Shown: positions 54,442-63,729, counted from the stretch's first letter. The stretch: DNA of 64,000 nt from an uncultured Pseudomonadales bacterium (GCA_958296405.1 OY282519.1:3332132-3396131), one strand, 5' to 3'. Numbers and translations are program-made. Notes: a model not told the origin generated them from the sequence alone.

Positions 54442-54611
54442 ACGCCAGAAAGTGGCAGTGCATGACATGCGGCTTCGTTTACGACGAGGCGTTGGGAGCG
54501 CCGGATGAAGGCATCGACCCCGGCACCGCTTGGGAAGACGTGCCGGAGGGTTGGCTCTGTCCGGAGTGCGGCACACCGAAGAGCGACTTCGAGATGATTG
54601 AGGTGGGCTAG
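54438..54611 (+). CDS. rubredoxin
   Basis: The 57-residue protein has a GTG start overlapping the HIT stop. The two iron-binding knuckles CMTCG and CPECG are at residues 8-12 and 41-45, with the conserved [15 protein letters not shown] and PKSDFEM segments. Rubredoxin is a one-electron carrier, and in aerobes it commonly donates to diiron oxygenases such as AlkB. Its position beside the ferritin-like operon makes it the probable electron donor. Confidence 0.93.
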   Translation: MNARKWQCMTCGFVYDEALGAPDEGIDPGTAWEDVPEGWLCPECGTPKSDFEMIEVG

Positions 54612-54626
54612 CGCGCCGCGCTGGCA

Positions 54627-55370
54627 TCACGGCAACGCCGGCGTTACCGCCCGCGCCGCGGCGGCGACATTCCAAGGCAGGGTGTCCGCACCGCTGGCGG
54701 ATTCTGCGCCGCTGCCTGAGAGCGCCGCGCTCACCAAGGCCAACCGGCTGGTGACGCCGTCGATGCGGCCGATTTCGAGGGGCACGCGCCAGCCATGGCG
54801 TTCACCCAGCTCAACCCAGCCGCGAAACCGCCCGCCATCGTCATCGACGATGTCGTAGTCGCAGCGCTCCGAACCATCCCCCCGCACTCGATGCCGGCGG
54901 CGCGTCATCGCATACACATGGCGGCCGTTGTTCAGCACTTGCTCCGCTTGGCATTGGCCGCCCGCCCACAAAGCAGACACGATGTCCACGCCTGGCGGCG
55001 CCGGCCGCTGCGGCCGCAAGCGCCCATTACGGAGTTGCCGCAGCGTACCCTTCGCCACATGGATGGTGCGTTCCTTGCGCCGCGCCCATTCCTGCAGGCC
55101 AAGCTGCACGGGCCGCGCAAGCCCTCCTTGCAGCCAACCATCCACGGCGAAGCGGGCGCGCCAAGGCGCTAGGCGGTGCCAGAGGCCTTGCGTCGCGATG
55201 GCGCCATGCACCGCGTAACGGCCGGCATCACGCTCGATGTGGACCTGCGCCGTGCCGGCCCTAGTGCCGGCAATGAACGCTTGATACTCCAAGTAAAGGC
55301 CGTGGCTGTGCCCGGCGCCGAGCATGGCCACCGCGGCCGCGGCGCAGCGCAGGAACCGGCCGAACGCCAC
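54627..55370 (-). CDS. DUF3108 exported protein
   Basis: The protein has about 247 residues if translation starts at the GTG at 55370, just before a signal-like stretch (LRCAAAAVAMLGAGHSHG). The frame is open to 55508. The mature part starts YLEYQAFIAGTRAGTAQVHIERD, typical of DUF3108, and continues with beta-strands including IDGVTSRLALVSA near the end. Members are periplasmic and found beside purN/purM in gammaproteobacteria; those genes are not here. The gene converges with rubredoxin across 15 bases. Function unknown. Confidence 0.7.
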   Translation of the reverse strand: MAFGRFLRCAAAAVAMLGAGHSHGLYLEYQAFIAGTRAGTAQVHIERDAGRYAVHGAIATQGLWHRLAPWRARFAVDGWLQGGLARPVQLGLQEWARRKERTIHVAKGTLRQLRNGRLRPQRPAPPGVDIVSALWAGGQCQAEQVLNNGRHVYAMTRRRHRVRGDGSERCDYDIVDDDGGRFRGWVELGERHGWRVPLEIGRIDGVTSRLALVSAALSGSGAESASGADTLPWNVAAAARAVTPALP

Positions 55371-55517
55371 CGCCGGACGGGGCTGGGCGAGGGGCTGTCC
55401 GGTGCGGCGGCGGCCCACGCAGCCGGCGGGGCGCGCGAGCCGAGAAAGGAGGAAGGTTCGCCCGCGCGCCGCCGGCTGGCTGCGCCGCCGTCGCGCGGGC
55501 GGCATCACGCCGCACTA

Positions 55518-55532
55518 GCCCCCACTAGGGGC
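55518..55532 (-). terminator. weak hairpin after the exported methyltransferase gene
   Basis: GCCCC and GGGGC arms around a five-base loop lie just after the stop of the methyltransferase at 55534 (minus strand). There is no T-run, so termination is a guess. Confidence 0.25.
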
Positions 55533-55533
55533 G

Positions 55534-56265
55534 TTACTCAGCCGGCTTGGTGAGCTTGTACAGCACCCGGTCCGTGTAGCCGCGAATGGCGGGGTCGAAG
55601 ACGCCCATTGTGCGGTCGTCCGCCTCATTGCGCAGCAAGTCTGAAGATTCGATGGCGAAGCCAGACGCTTCAAGGATCGGCATGGCCGCCGCGACATCGA
55701 GGCGATGCAGCTCTGCATTGTCGTTGCCGGGGTCGCCGTAATGGTCCACAACGCCGAGCACACCGCCGGGCTTCAGGAGCTCCATCACTATCGCGAGCAC
55801 CCCCGCCGCGGCTTCCGGGCCACCGTTCTGCAGCACGTCATGGAAATTGAGGGCCGTGAACGCCGCGTCCAACGAGCCTGCGGCCATCGTCGCCACTGGA
55901 AGGTCTTGGTCGACGCGCTCCACGTTGGGCAGCCGTCCGTCCGCCAGCCGCGCCGTCATCGCCTTGTCGTTCGCGCCATCGCGGAACTGCAGCACGAAGG
56001 GAGGGTTCTGCGCATACACCTTGCCTTCCGGCCCCACGGCGCGCGAAAGCACTTCCGTGTAGTAGCCGCCAGCGGCAATCAAGTCCATCACGGTCATGCC
56101 CGGGCCGATGCCGAGAAACGCCAGCACTTCCGCCGGCTTGCGGCCAGCATCCCGGTCACGGTCTTCTTGGGGACGATCCGCCGCCGCCAAATCCGCGGCG
56201 AGATCTGCCTGGGCGCCGAAGCAGAGTGCTGCGATGGCGCCGGCAAGAGCGAGTTTCGTTTTCAC
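55534..56265 (-). CDS. exported class I SAM-dependent methyltransferase-like protein
   Basis: The 243-residue product has a GTG start behind AAAGGAG at ideal spacing. A signal peptide (KLALAGAIAALCFGAQA) precedes RPQEDRDRDAGRKPAEVLAFLGIGPGMTVMDLIAAGGYYTEVLSRAVGPEGKVYAQN, the family core in which the usual glycine-rich SAM loop reads DLIAAGGYY. Such exported methyltransferase-like proteins are common in marine proteobacteria and uncharacterised; SAM availability in the periplasm is doubtful. The late motif ALNFHDVLQNGG is also typical of this group. Neighbours do not suggest a substrate. Confidence 0.75.
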   Translation of the reverse strand: MKTKLALAGAIAALCFGAQADLAADLAAADRPQEDRDRDAGRKPAEVLAFLGIGPGMTVMDLIAAGGYYTEVLSRAVGPEGKVYAQNPPFVLQFRDGANDKAMTARLADGRLPNVERVDQDLPVATMAAGSLDAAFTALNFHDVLQNGGPEAAAGVLAIVMELLKPGGVLGVVDHYGDPGNDNAELHRLDVAAAMPILEASGFAIESSDLLRNEADDRTMGVFDPAIRGYTDRVLYKLTKPAE

Positions 56266-56389
56266 TGTGTCTCCTTTGCGTCAAAAACGACGCGGCAGTT
56301 GGTGACGCGCAGGGCTCGAACGCGACAATCCGGCAACCCGACGGAGTTGTCAAGGCGATTGTGCATTGAGTTCGTTGTGAGGTGGGAGG

Positions 56390-57415
56390 CTATGCCGAGC
56401 CCGCTGACGCATCCCCTTCTACCGGCGCCGCGGGCTCGGCCGCATCCGTGGCCGGCGTTGGCGCGTCGTCAGCGCTCTGCTCGCCGCCCAGAGCGGGTTC
56501 GCCCGCAGCGGTTTCGGCGTCAATGGCGTCGCCCTCGGTGATGTCGCCATCCGCGGCCACCAAGTCGGCCAGCGCTTTGTCCAGCTGCTCCACGACGTAG
56601 GTCGCCACCTCAAAACGCTCCGCAAAGCGGCTCGACACCGCGATGTAGTCCCCCTCTTCCTCCAAGCGATGGAAGGCCAGCTCATGCTCGCCATCGTCAT
56701 CCACCGTCAGGAAGCGCAGCGCTGGCGCCGCCGGCAGTTCGGCTGCCGCGATGTCCAACACCGTCAGCCCCTCGAAGCGCCCGACGAGGGTGGCGACTTG
56801 GCCCTGGTCCAGCAAGGTGTCTGGCGCAACCCAGCCGTCCTCGGTGGCGGTGAGCGTCCACGGTTCATCGCCCTGCCGGGTGACGGATTGCAGTTCGCCA
56901 GCAGGCTGCAGGAGGGATTTCTTCAGCCAATCCGAGGCGTCAAGCCCGGCCTCGTAGTTGGCGAACTCGATGGCATACGCTTCGCCGCCGGAGACGTGAC
57001 GGGCATGGGTCTTCTGATACCCCGGCGAAGTGCCGAGGTAGATGTCCGCCACGATGTCTTCGCCAGCGCCCAGCGTGATGCGGCGCTGGTGGGCGGACTC
57101 CGCCACCTCAAAGCGCGCCATGGCAGACTCCGTGGTCGCCACTGGCCAGCCACCGGCGGCGCCGGCGAGCTTTTCCAGCACACGGTCGATCTTGCCGGCA
57201 TCCGCCGGCAAACCGTTCGCCAATTGCCATGCATCGTCGTTGCGAGCGAGGCTCACAGCACCCTCTTCACCTGCCACGGTGATCGCATCCACCTTCGCCG
57301 CATCGAACTCCAGAAACGCCGCCAGCTCGCCCTCGTCGCCCCACTCCACGCCCCAGACCAAGGCGATGAGCGCGACTTGGACGGCAAGCGCGACGATCAA
57401 CCAAGCCTGTTTCAT
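56390..57415 (-). CDS. DUF4340 protein of the Gld-type ABC operon
   Basis: The product has 341 residues from the ATG at 57415, which overlaps the upstream gene's stop (ATGA). One N-terminal membrane anchor (AWLIVALAVQVALIALVWG) is followed by repeats of a beta-rich DUF4340 unit (AAKVDAITVAGEEGAVSLARNDDAWQLANGLPADAGKIDRVLEKL). The C-terminal ~60 residues are acidic and Ala/Pro-rich. In other bacteria DUF4340 proteins follow gldA-gldF-gldG-type ABC genes, as here. The protein is probably an extracytoplasmic subunit of the complex. Confidence 0.8.
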   Translation of the reverse strand: MKQAWLIVALAVQVALIALVWGVEWGDEGELAAFLEFDAAKVDAITVAGEEGAVSLARNDDAWQLANGLPADAGKIDRVLEKLAGAAGGWPVATTESAMARFEVAESAHQRRITLGAGEDIVADIYLGTSPGYQKTHARHVSGGEAYAIEFANYEAGLDASDWLKKSLLQPAGELQSVTRQGDEPWTLTATEDGWVAPDTLLDQGQVATLVGRFEGLTVLDIAAAELPAAPALRFLTVDDDGEHELAFHRLEEEGDYIAVSSRFAERFEVATYVVEQLDKALADLVAADGDITEGDAIDAETAAGEPALGGEQSADDAPTPATDAAEPAAPVEGDASAGSA

Positions 57416-60354
57416 GACCGCTCCTTCAGCCACTGCGCTTGCGCTTGGCGGCGACGCGAGCGGCGACCCGCGTTGACGCCGAAGGCGCCAAACACGGCGA
57501 GCGCGGCGACGCCGTAGTTGATGTATTCCCACACGCGCTGCTGGTCTTCAGGCATGGACGGCAATGTGCGGTTGAAGTGGCCGCGGCTGCGGATGCTGAG
57601 CAGCGCTTGATCCTCCACCGACAAATCCACGAGGTTGGCGATGAGCTGAATGGAGTTCGTGTACACGGTGCCATCCGCGGAACCCATCATGCGCAGCGTC
57701 TGATCGTCCACGAACGCGGCCGAGCCGGCGACGATGAGCCGCGCAGACTCCGGGGAACGGGCAATGACGCTGCCGATGTCGCCTGTGTCCGCGGCGTCGT
57801 CATCGGATGCCTTCTCGGCGTCTGCGGCGTCTGCGTCGTCTTGCGCGGCCGCATCGTCCAGCGTGTCGCCCTCTGCCTCGGCGGCCGCGGCGAGCAGCGG
57901 CGACTCCTCGAAGAACGAGTCGAAGCGCCCCTCGATCATCACCGCCAGCGGATTAGCGCCCACCGGGCCATCGGGCTGGAACGCCGCGAGGCCCGTCTCG
58001 CTGACGCGCGGCATCACTTCGGTGGAGGTAGAGCGCCACGAATCCGGCGAACTCGTGAGCAAAGCCGTGACCGAGCGCGCGGCATTGACCTCCGCGTCCA
58101 CATCCACCGGCGAACCCCACGGCACCGTCACTTGGGGCAACTCCGCAATCGCCGCGACGTCTGCGTTCAACCCCGCATCACGCACGTCGACGAAGTACGG
58201 GTAGTCCAGCATGACAAGTTCCTGGAACGTGAAGCCGCCCACTTGCCGTTGCACCGGCACCGGGAAGGCCGCGTTGCGGGGGTCCATCACCAAGGCGGCG
58301 TCGATCGTCACGCCGTGGTGCGCGAGCCAAGCGTCCAGCCCGCTGTCGGCTGGCGTCGCATTCAGGAATTGCCCGCTCAGGCTCACATCGTAGGCGCCGC
58401 TCAACACCACCACGGTGCCGCCGCGCATCAGGAACTGATCGATGGCGAACACTTGCTCGTCATCCAACCCTTGCGGCCCAGCCACCAGCAGCACGCCGGC
58501 GTCCGCGGCGATGGCGCCGCCATCTTCAAGCGAAGCGCTGTCGACATCGAAGTCTGCCCGCAAGAACTGCTGCAGCTCGCCAAACTGGTTCCCCGGCGGC
58601 GTCGGCATCTGCTGCTGCATGTAGGGGTTCGGCGGCGTGGGCGCATGGACGGCCACCGTTTGCAGCAAGCCGTCCGCGAAGCGCTTCAAGCCTTCCTCGA
58701 TGCCCCGCTTCAAGCCATCCGCGTCGAAGGCTTCCGGTATCGGCAACGGCAGCACCGTCTCGCCATCCGACAAGGTGAGGTAGAAATAGAACGTGTTGGC
58801 GTCGAAGAGGCTCGCCGCCATCGGCGCAAAGCCGTAGCGCTCTTGGATTTCCACGGCCAAGGCGCCGTCCGCCGCCTCTGGGTCGCGAACATCCGTGCTG
58901 AGCTTGCCGCCGGACTCGGCCTGCAGCGCGTCGAGCACGTCCGCAAGGTCTGCCTTCAACGCTGCCAACGTCGGCGGCAGCCGGTCGTCGGCAGAGATGT
59001 AGCCGGTGAACGTCACCGGGCTGGCCACGCTGTCGAAGATGCTGCCCCCGCCTTGGAAGCCGTACAGCACCTTCTTGATGCTGCGCGTCAAATCGTACTC
59101 TGGGTTGCGCAGGCGCACGTCAAGGTCTGCCTCGCCGCGCACCTTCACCTCGATCAAGTCGCGGAAGCCCAACGTCTCATACTCGTCACCGTATTGGATG
59201 AGCACGTCGAAGTAGGAGTTGACGAGGCTCGCCTGATAGCGATCCGCCACTTGGAACGGCACTGGCCGGATGCCGTACTTGGTGTTGGCCTCGTCTTCGG
59301 CCTCCGGGGCGTCCGCTGGATCCACGAGCTCCAAGCGGAGCTTGCCATCGGCGGCCACTTCGTATTCGCGCAGCAAGTCTTTGAGGCGCGGCGCCAGCGG
59401 GGCTAGCAGCGGGTGGGTTTTGGCGCTGAAGTAGCCACGCACCAAGAGCGGCTCCCGCAGTTGCGCGAGGTAGGAACGGGTGGCGTCCGAGATGGAGTAC
59501 TGATCGCCTTGCGTGGTGTCCCAGCGCAGGAAGCTGACGCCGGCCAGCCACACGTTGGCGGCGACCGCATTGAGCACCACCAAGGCCGTGACGCGCTGCG
59601 CCAGGCGATGCCGCGCTTGATCGCCATCCGCCGCCCAGCCGTGGCGCTCCACCACATAGACGTTGAGCGCCAAGAAGACCGCGGCGAGGGATCCGTAGTA
59701 GTAGAGATCCCGCAGGTCCAACACGCCGCGCGCGATGGACTCGAAGCGCGCGCCGGCGCCGAAGCCGCGCAGCGCCTCGCCGATCTCGTTGTTGAATAGC
59801 TCCACCACGGCCGGGCTGCCAACGAGATAGAAGGCGCCGCAGAGGAACGTGGCCAGAATGAGCGCGACGATCTGATTATCCGTTTGCGCACTGACGGACA
59901 GGCCAATCGCGATGTACGCGGCGCCCAAGAGCGCGGCGGCAAGATAACCGGCGAGCACCGGCCCCCAATCCAGATCTCCAATGGCGCCCACCGTCAGCGC
60001 CAAGGGCAGCGTCATGGCGAGGGCCAACGCGAGCAGCGCCCAGCAGGCGAAGAACTTGCCGATGACGAAACGCCATGCGGAGACCGGCACGGTGACGACG
60101 AACTCCAGCGTGCCGCTGCGCCGCTCGTCGCTCCACATGCGCATGGTGAGCGCGGCGGAGAGGAAGATCAGCAAGATCGGCAGCCACTCGAACATGGGCC
60201 GCACATCGGCGATGTTGCGCGCGAAGAACGCCTCGCCCCAGAAAAAGACGAACAGCGTGACGCCCAAGTAGGCCAACAGGAACAAGTAGCCGATGGGCGA
60301 GCTGAAAAATTGGCCGAGCTCCTTGCGGGCAACGGCGGCGACGCTCTCAAACAT
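57412..60354 (-). CDS. fused ABC-2 permease and GldG-like extracytoplasmic protein
   Basis: The product has 980 residues from the ATG at 60354 (MFESVAAVARKEL), which overlaps the ATPase stop by eight bases. Residues 1-245 are an ABC-2 permease with six membrane segments (KELGQFFSSPIGYLFLLAY, DERRSGTLEFVVTVPVS). The rest is a GldG-like domain (YSISDATRSYLAQLREPLLVRGYFSAK, GGTVVVLSGAYDVSLSG) ending in a final membrane helix and a basic tail. An acidic Asp/Ala spacer lies near 830-865. In Bacteroidetes gliding loci GldF and GldG are separate. Fusion is known in proteobacteria, where the role is unsettled. Confidence 0.85.
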   Translation of the reverse strand: MFESVAAVARKELGQFFSSPIGYLFLLAYLGVTLFVFFWGEAFFARNIADVRPMFEWLPILLIFLSAALTMRMWSDERRSGTLEFVVTVPVSAWRFVIGKFFACWALLALALAMTLPLALTVGAIGDLDWGPVLAGYLAAALLGAAYIAIGLSVSAQTDNQIVALILATFLCGAFYLVGSPAVVELFNNEIGEALRGFGAGARFESIARGVLDLRDLYYYGSLAAVFLALNVYVVERHGWAADGDQARHRLAQRVTALVVLNAVAANVWLAGVSFLRWDTTQGDQYSISDATRSYLAQLREPLLVRGYFSAKTHPLLAPLAPRLKDLLREYEVAADGKLRLELVDPADAPEAEDEANTKYGIRPVPFQVADRYQASLVNSYFDVLIQYGDEYETLGFRDLIEVKVRGEADLDVRLRNPEYDLTRSIKKVLYGFQGGGSIFDSVASPVTFTGYISADDRLPPTLAALKADLADVLDALQAESGGKLSTDVRDPEAADGALAVEIQERYGFAPMAASLFDANTFYFYLTLSDGETVLPLPIPEAFDADGLKRGIEEGLKRFADGLLQTVAVHAPTPPNPYMQQQMPTPPGNQFGELQQFLRADFDVDSASLEDGGAIAADAGVLLVAGPQGLDDEQVFAIDQFLMRGGTVVVLSGAYDVSLSGQFLNATPADSGLDAWLAHHGVTIDAALVMDPRNAAFPVPVQRQVGGFTFQELVMLDYPYFVDVRDAGLNADVAAIAELPQVTVPWGSPVDVDAEVNAARSVTALLTSSPDSWRSTSTEVMPRVSETGLAAFQPDGPVGANPLAVMIEGRFDSFFEESPLLAAAAEAEGDTLDDAAAQDDADAADAEKASDDDAADTGDIGSVIARSPESARLIVAGSAAFVDDQTLRMMGSADGTVYTNSIQLIANLVDLSVEDQALLSIRSRGHFNRTLPSMPEDQQRVWEYINYGVAALAVFGAFGVNAGRRSRRRQAQAQWLKERS

Positions 60355-61267
60355 CGACGCTGCCCCCCGCGCTGACATGCCGAAACACGGATTCAAGATC
60401 CCGCTGCTCCGGCTGCAACGAGTGGAACTCGACGCCCGCGGCAGCCAGCCGCCGCGCCACTTCCGCCGCATGCTCCCGCGTCAGTTCGCCGTTGAAGGAG
60501 AGGAATGCCGCCCGGGCGAAGTCGCTGCTCGCGACGCTGGCGAAATCCCCCACCGCCTGTTGCACTGTGTCCCGCGAAGCCGTCGTGCCGACATGCAGCC
60601 GGTGGCTCGCCTGCAAATCCGCAAGGCGCGCGTCGAGCGCCAGCTTCCCGGCGCGCAAAATCATCACGCGCCCGCACACCGCATCCACCTCTTGCATGAT
60701 GTGCGTGGACAGGATGATGGTGGCTTGGCGCGCCAAGCGGCGGATGAGGTCTCTCATGCCGGCCGTCTGCCCAGGGTCAAGCCCGCTGGTCGGCTCGTCG
60801 AGGATCAGGAAGCGCGGCTCATGCACGATGGCCTGCGCCACGCCCACCCGTTGCCGGTAGCCCCGCGACAACGTGCCGATGACATCCAAGGCGCGGTCTC
60901 CCAAGCCGGTTGCCACCACCGCCTCGCGGATGGCGCCGCGCCGCCGCGCCGCGGGAATGCCGCGCACGGTGGCCGCGAACTCCAAGTAGTCCAGCACCGT
61001 CATGTCGTGGTAGAGGGGGACGTTTTCGGGCAGGTAGCCCAAGTTTGCCTGCACCGCGGCGCGTTCCTCAGTGACATCGCGGCCATCGATCTGCGCTGCG
61101 CCGGCGCTCGGCTCCAGATAGCCGGTGAGGATTTTCATGATCGTGGTTTTGCCGGCGCCGTTGTGCCCCAGCAAGCCGACGATTTCGCCGCTGCCAATCG
61201 AAAAGCTCACCGAGTCGACTGCCACCGTTTCGCCAAAGCGGCGCGTCAGATTGTCGGCTTCGATCAC
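60347..61267 (-). CDS. GldA-like ABC transporter ATPase
   Basis: The 306-residue ATPase has a GTG start. Walker A is GHNGAGKTT (near 34-42). The signature motif reads LSRGYRQRVG (near 131), and Walker B is FLILDEPTSGLDP (near 152-164), followed by the switch His in STHIMQEVD. The C-terminal ~80 residues include LQASHRLHVGTTASRD and form the helical/beta extension typical of GldA/NatA-like exporters. It drives the permease encoded immediately downstream. A promoter-like sequence lies about 57 bases upstream. Confidence 0.9.
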   Translation of the reverse strand: MIEADNLTRRFGETVAVDSVSFSIGSGEIVGLLGHNGAGKTTIMKILTGYLEPSAGAAQIDGRDVTEERAAVQANLGYLPENVPLYHDMTVLDYLEFAATVRGIPAARRRGAIREAVVATGLGDRALDVIGTLSRGYRQRVGVAQAIVHEPRFLILDEPTSGLDPGQTAGMRDLIRRLARQATIILSTHIMQEVDAVCGRVMILRAGKLALDARLADLQASHRLHVGTTASRDTVQQAVGDFASVASSDFARAAFLSFNGELTREHAAEVARRLAAAGVEFHSLQPEQRDLESVFRHVSAGGSVDV

Positions 61268-61323
61268 GTTCGAAGGCTCCTTCGCGATTGTTGTCCGTCG
61301 CCCCGAAACTTGGGGCGGCGCCT

Positions 61324-61351
61324 ATAGTAGGGGCGCAGTGGCGAGTTTCAA
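61324..61351 (-). promoter_or_regulatory. sigma70-like promoter of the Gld-type ABC operon
   Basis: On the minus strand TTGAAA (61346-61351) and TACTAT (61324-61329) are separated by 16 bases, about 57 bases before the GTG at 61267. An alternative -10 (TATAGG) overlaps it. Confidence 0.45.
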
Positions 61352-61450
61352 GTGCCTATCCCGCCCTCCGCCCAACCGGGGCGCTGCGCCAAACGCTCCC
61401 GAGCGCTCGTGTGCCGCGCCCTCAAGCCATATGGCTGGATTGGCGGCAAG

Positions 61451-62713
61451 TCAGCCCGCTGGTTGCTCTTCCGATGCCGCTTCCGCCGCCGCATCCATTT
61501 CCGAAGCCGAGTGCGCCGTGAGCGCGGAGAGCGCGTTCGCCGGCTGTTCCTGCATGGCCGCGGCGGCGCGCTTGTTCTCTTGGATCTTGCTCATGATCGC
61601 CGCGCCGGCGCGATTCCAAGCGTCGCGGTGCTCGATGACGAAGGCGTTGGATTCCTCATAGCCGGCGAGCAGGCCGTTCACCTTCGGCATTACATAGCGG
61701 GCGACCAAATCCCAACTGCGCAGGGTGTCCTCGCGGTTTGCCCAATCGTGCGCGAAACCGATGACGCAGCCGAAACCGCCAGTCAACGCCTGCATTTCCT
61801 GGATGCGCGTCACCAGATCGTCCGGCGTGCCGATGACGTTCACCGCCCCATCGCCGAACGCCGTGGCGTCCACCGCTGCGTCGCCGTTCGCGAATTTGGG
61901 GCCCACGCCAGCGGCCAAGGTGCCCGTCGTGTAGTCGTTGATGTGGTGCATGAGGCCATCGCGGGCTTGGCGGCGCGCCGCGTCGCGGGTCTCGGCGATG
62001 TGCCAGCTCAGGACGATGCGCCAGTTGGCGCGGTCCACCGTCTGCCCGTGCTTGGCGGCCGATTCCTCGGCAAAGCTCCATTGCAGCGGCAGGGCTTGCA
62101 GGCCGGCGGTGGTGGTGGAGCCGATGGACAGCACGCCGGTGCCGTGCTTGCCGGCCAGCGTCATGCCAGACGGGCTGACGAGGGAGGCCACGGCGAACTC
62201 CATGTCGTCCTGCACGGGCAGGAGCTGCAGCTTCGCGTCGCGCAGCGTGAACCACTCGGATTCGTGGCTGAAGCGGTCGCCGCCCTCGAACAAGCGCCGA
62301 ATCACCCCCATCGCCTCATCTTGACGGTCGCGCAGCACCATCGGGTCTACGCCGAGGGTGTGGGCATCCGACGGCAGCGCGCCCGGCCCGGAGCCGAAGA
62401 TGACGCGGCCGCGGCTCTGATGGTCTAACTGCACCAGACGCTGCGCCACCATGAACGGATGGTGGTACGGCAACGAAACGACGCCGGTGCCGAGGCGAAT
62501 GCGCTGCGTGCGCTCCGCGGCGGCAGCAAGGAACAGCTCCGGCGAGGCGATCACTTCCCAGCCGGTGGAATGGTGCTCGCCGCACCAGAACTCGTCGTAA
62601 CCCAGCCGGTCTAAGTGCTGCACGACCTCCAAGTCGCTCTGCAGCTGCAGCGTGGGGTGTTCGCCAATGGGATGGTGGGGCGCGAGAAACGCGCCGAACT
62701 TGAGCTGCGCCAT
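61451..62713 (-). CDS. LLM-class (luciferase-like) flavin-dependent oxidoreductase
   Basis: The product has 420 residues from the ATG at 62713. The TIM-barrel flavoprotein signature is clear: FGAFLAPHHP, DRLGYDEFWCGEHHSTGWEVIASPELFLAAAAERTQRIRLGTGVVSLPYHHPF, VAQRLVQLDHQSRGRVIFGSGPG. It resembles the two-component alkanal-monooxygenase branch that uses reduced flavin supplied by a separate reductase, none of which is adjacent. The C-terminal ~40 residues are Ala/Glu-rich and probably disordered. The substrate is unknown. Confidence 0.88.
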   Translation of the reverse strand: MAQLKFGAFLAPHHPIGEHPTLQLQSDLEVVQHLDRLGYDEFWCGEHHSTGWEVIASPELFLAAAAERTQRIRLGTGVVSLPYHHPFMVAQRLVQLDHQSRGRVIFGSGPGALPSDAHTLGVDPMVLRDRQDEAMGVIRRLFEGGDRFSHESEWFTLRDAKLQLLPVQDDMEFAVASLVSPSGMTLAGKHGTGVLSIGSTTTAGLQALPLQWSFAEESAAKHGQTVDRANWRIVLSWHIAETRDAARRQARDGLMHHINDYTTGTLAAGVGPKFANGDAAVDATAFGDGAVNVIGTPDDLVTRIQEMQALTGGFGCVIGFAHDWANREDTLRSWDLVARYVMPKVNGLLAGYEESNAFVIEHRDAWNRAGAAIMSKIQENKRAAAAMQEQPANALSALTAHSASEMDAAAEAASEEQPAG

Positions 62714-62871
62714 GCCGTTCTCTCGTGAGGATGACTTCGGGCGGCAGATTGCCACACTTTGGCCGACGCCGCCGCTCGGCGGTGGCCGGCGGCGGCTAGC
62801 GCGGTGGGCGCGGGGTCGGCGTGGCGCGCGCCGCCGGCAGGATTAGACCGCGAACGGCCGCGCGGCGCGGA

Positions 62872-63729
62872 TCAAGCGGCTAGCGGCGCCGCAGGGCGGT
62901 AAGCGCCCAAGGCTGGGCCATCCAACGTGACCCGATGCATCCGCCGCCGCTCGCCGGGGTAATCGTTCAGCGCGTAGTGCCAGGTGGCGCGGTTGTCCCA
63001 GAATGCGACGCTGCCGGGTTCCCAGCGGAAGCGGCAGGTGTGCTCCGGGCGCGCCGCGGCGCGATACAGCGCCTCCAGCAACGGGCGCGATTCCAGCTCC
63101 GTCCAGCCATCGAACCGCAGCGTGAAGCCGGGGTTCACATACAACGCTGCGCGGCCCGAACGCGGATGGCGGATGACCACCGGATGCACCGCGTCTTGCG
63201 TGGCCAGCGCCGGGTTGTGATAGCGGTCGTCCCGCCCTCGCTCGTGGTAGGCGCCCTGCGCGCCGAAGACATGCCGGCTCGAATGCACCGCTCGCAGCCC
63301 CAGCAGCGTCTCCTTAAGCCCATCGGAGAGCGATTCGTAGGCCGCGTACATATTGGCGAACAGGGTGTCGCCGCCACGCGACGGCACTTCCACAGCGTAG
63401 AGGATCGAACCCATCGCCGGCGCCTCATCGTACGAGTGGTCCGTGTGCCAGCCGCCGCCAATGTTTGTCTCGTGATGCGGCTCTTTCAGCACCAGCGCCA
63501 CCCGCGGTTCCTCTTCGATGGGCGTGAAGAAGCGGTTGACGTTGACGGCGCCGAACCGCTGCGCGGCGCGCAACTGCGCTGCCGGCGTCAGCCGCTGGTC
63601 GCGCAGGAACACCACGCCGTATTCGGCATGGGCGTCCGCAATGGCTTGCGCTGCGCTGTCTGAAAGGGCATTCAGGTCCACGCCATCGATCTCGGCGCCG
63701 CAACCGGCTTGCAAGGGGATGACTTCCAC
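62872..63729 (-). CDS. TauD/TfdA-family Fe(II)/2-oxoglutarate dioxygenase
   Basis: The 285-residue protein has a GTG start. The iron triad is visible: His and Asp in GGWHTDHSYDE (near 93-100) and the distal His in WDNRATWHYALNDY (near 250), followed by the 2-oxoglutarate Arg in RRRMHRVTLDG. The N-terminus (IPLQAGCGAEIDGVDLNAL) is characteristic of the family. Members hydroxylate taurine, sulfonates, phenoxyacetates or carnitine precursors; the substrate here is not evident. It lies upstream of the LLM oxidoreductase on the same strand with a 158-base gap. Confidence 0.9.
   Translation of the reverse strand: MEVIPLQAGCGAEIDGVDLNALSDSAAQAIADAHAEYGVVFLRDQRLTPAAQLRAAQRFGAVNVNRFFTPIEEEPRVALVLKEPHHETNIGGGWHTDHSYDEAPAMGSILYAVEVPSRGGDTLFANMYAAYESLSDGLKETLLGLRAVHSSRHVFGAQGAYHERGRDDRYHNPALATQDAVHPVVIRHPRSGRAALYVNPGFTLRFDGWTELESRPLLEALYRAAARPEHTCRFRWEPGSVAFWDNRATWHYALNDYPGERRRMHRVTLDGPALGAYRPAAPLAA

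Noticed and set aside
57439-59406. 655-codon plus-strand open frame opposite the fused permease-GldG gene
   Set aside because: His/Arg-rich antisense translation without domains; the minus-strand gene is in an operon with coupled neighbours.
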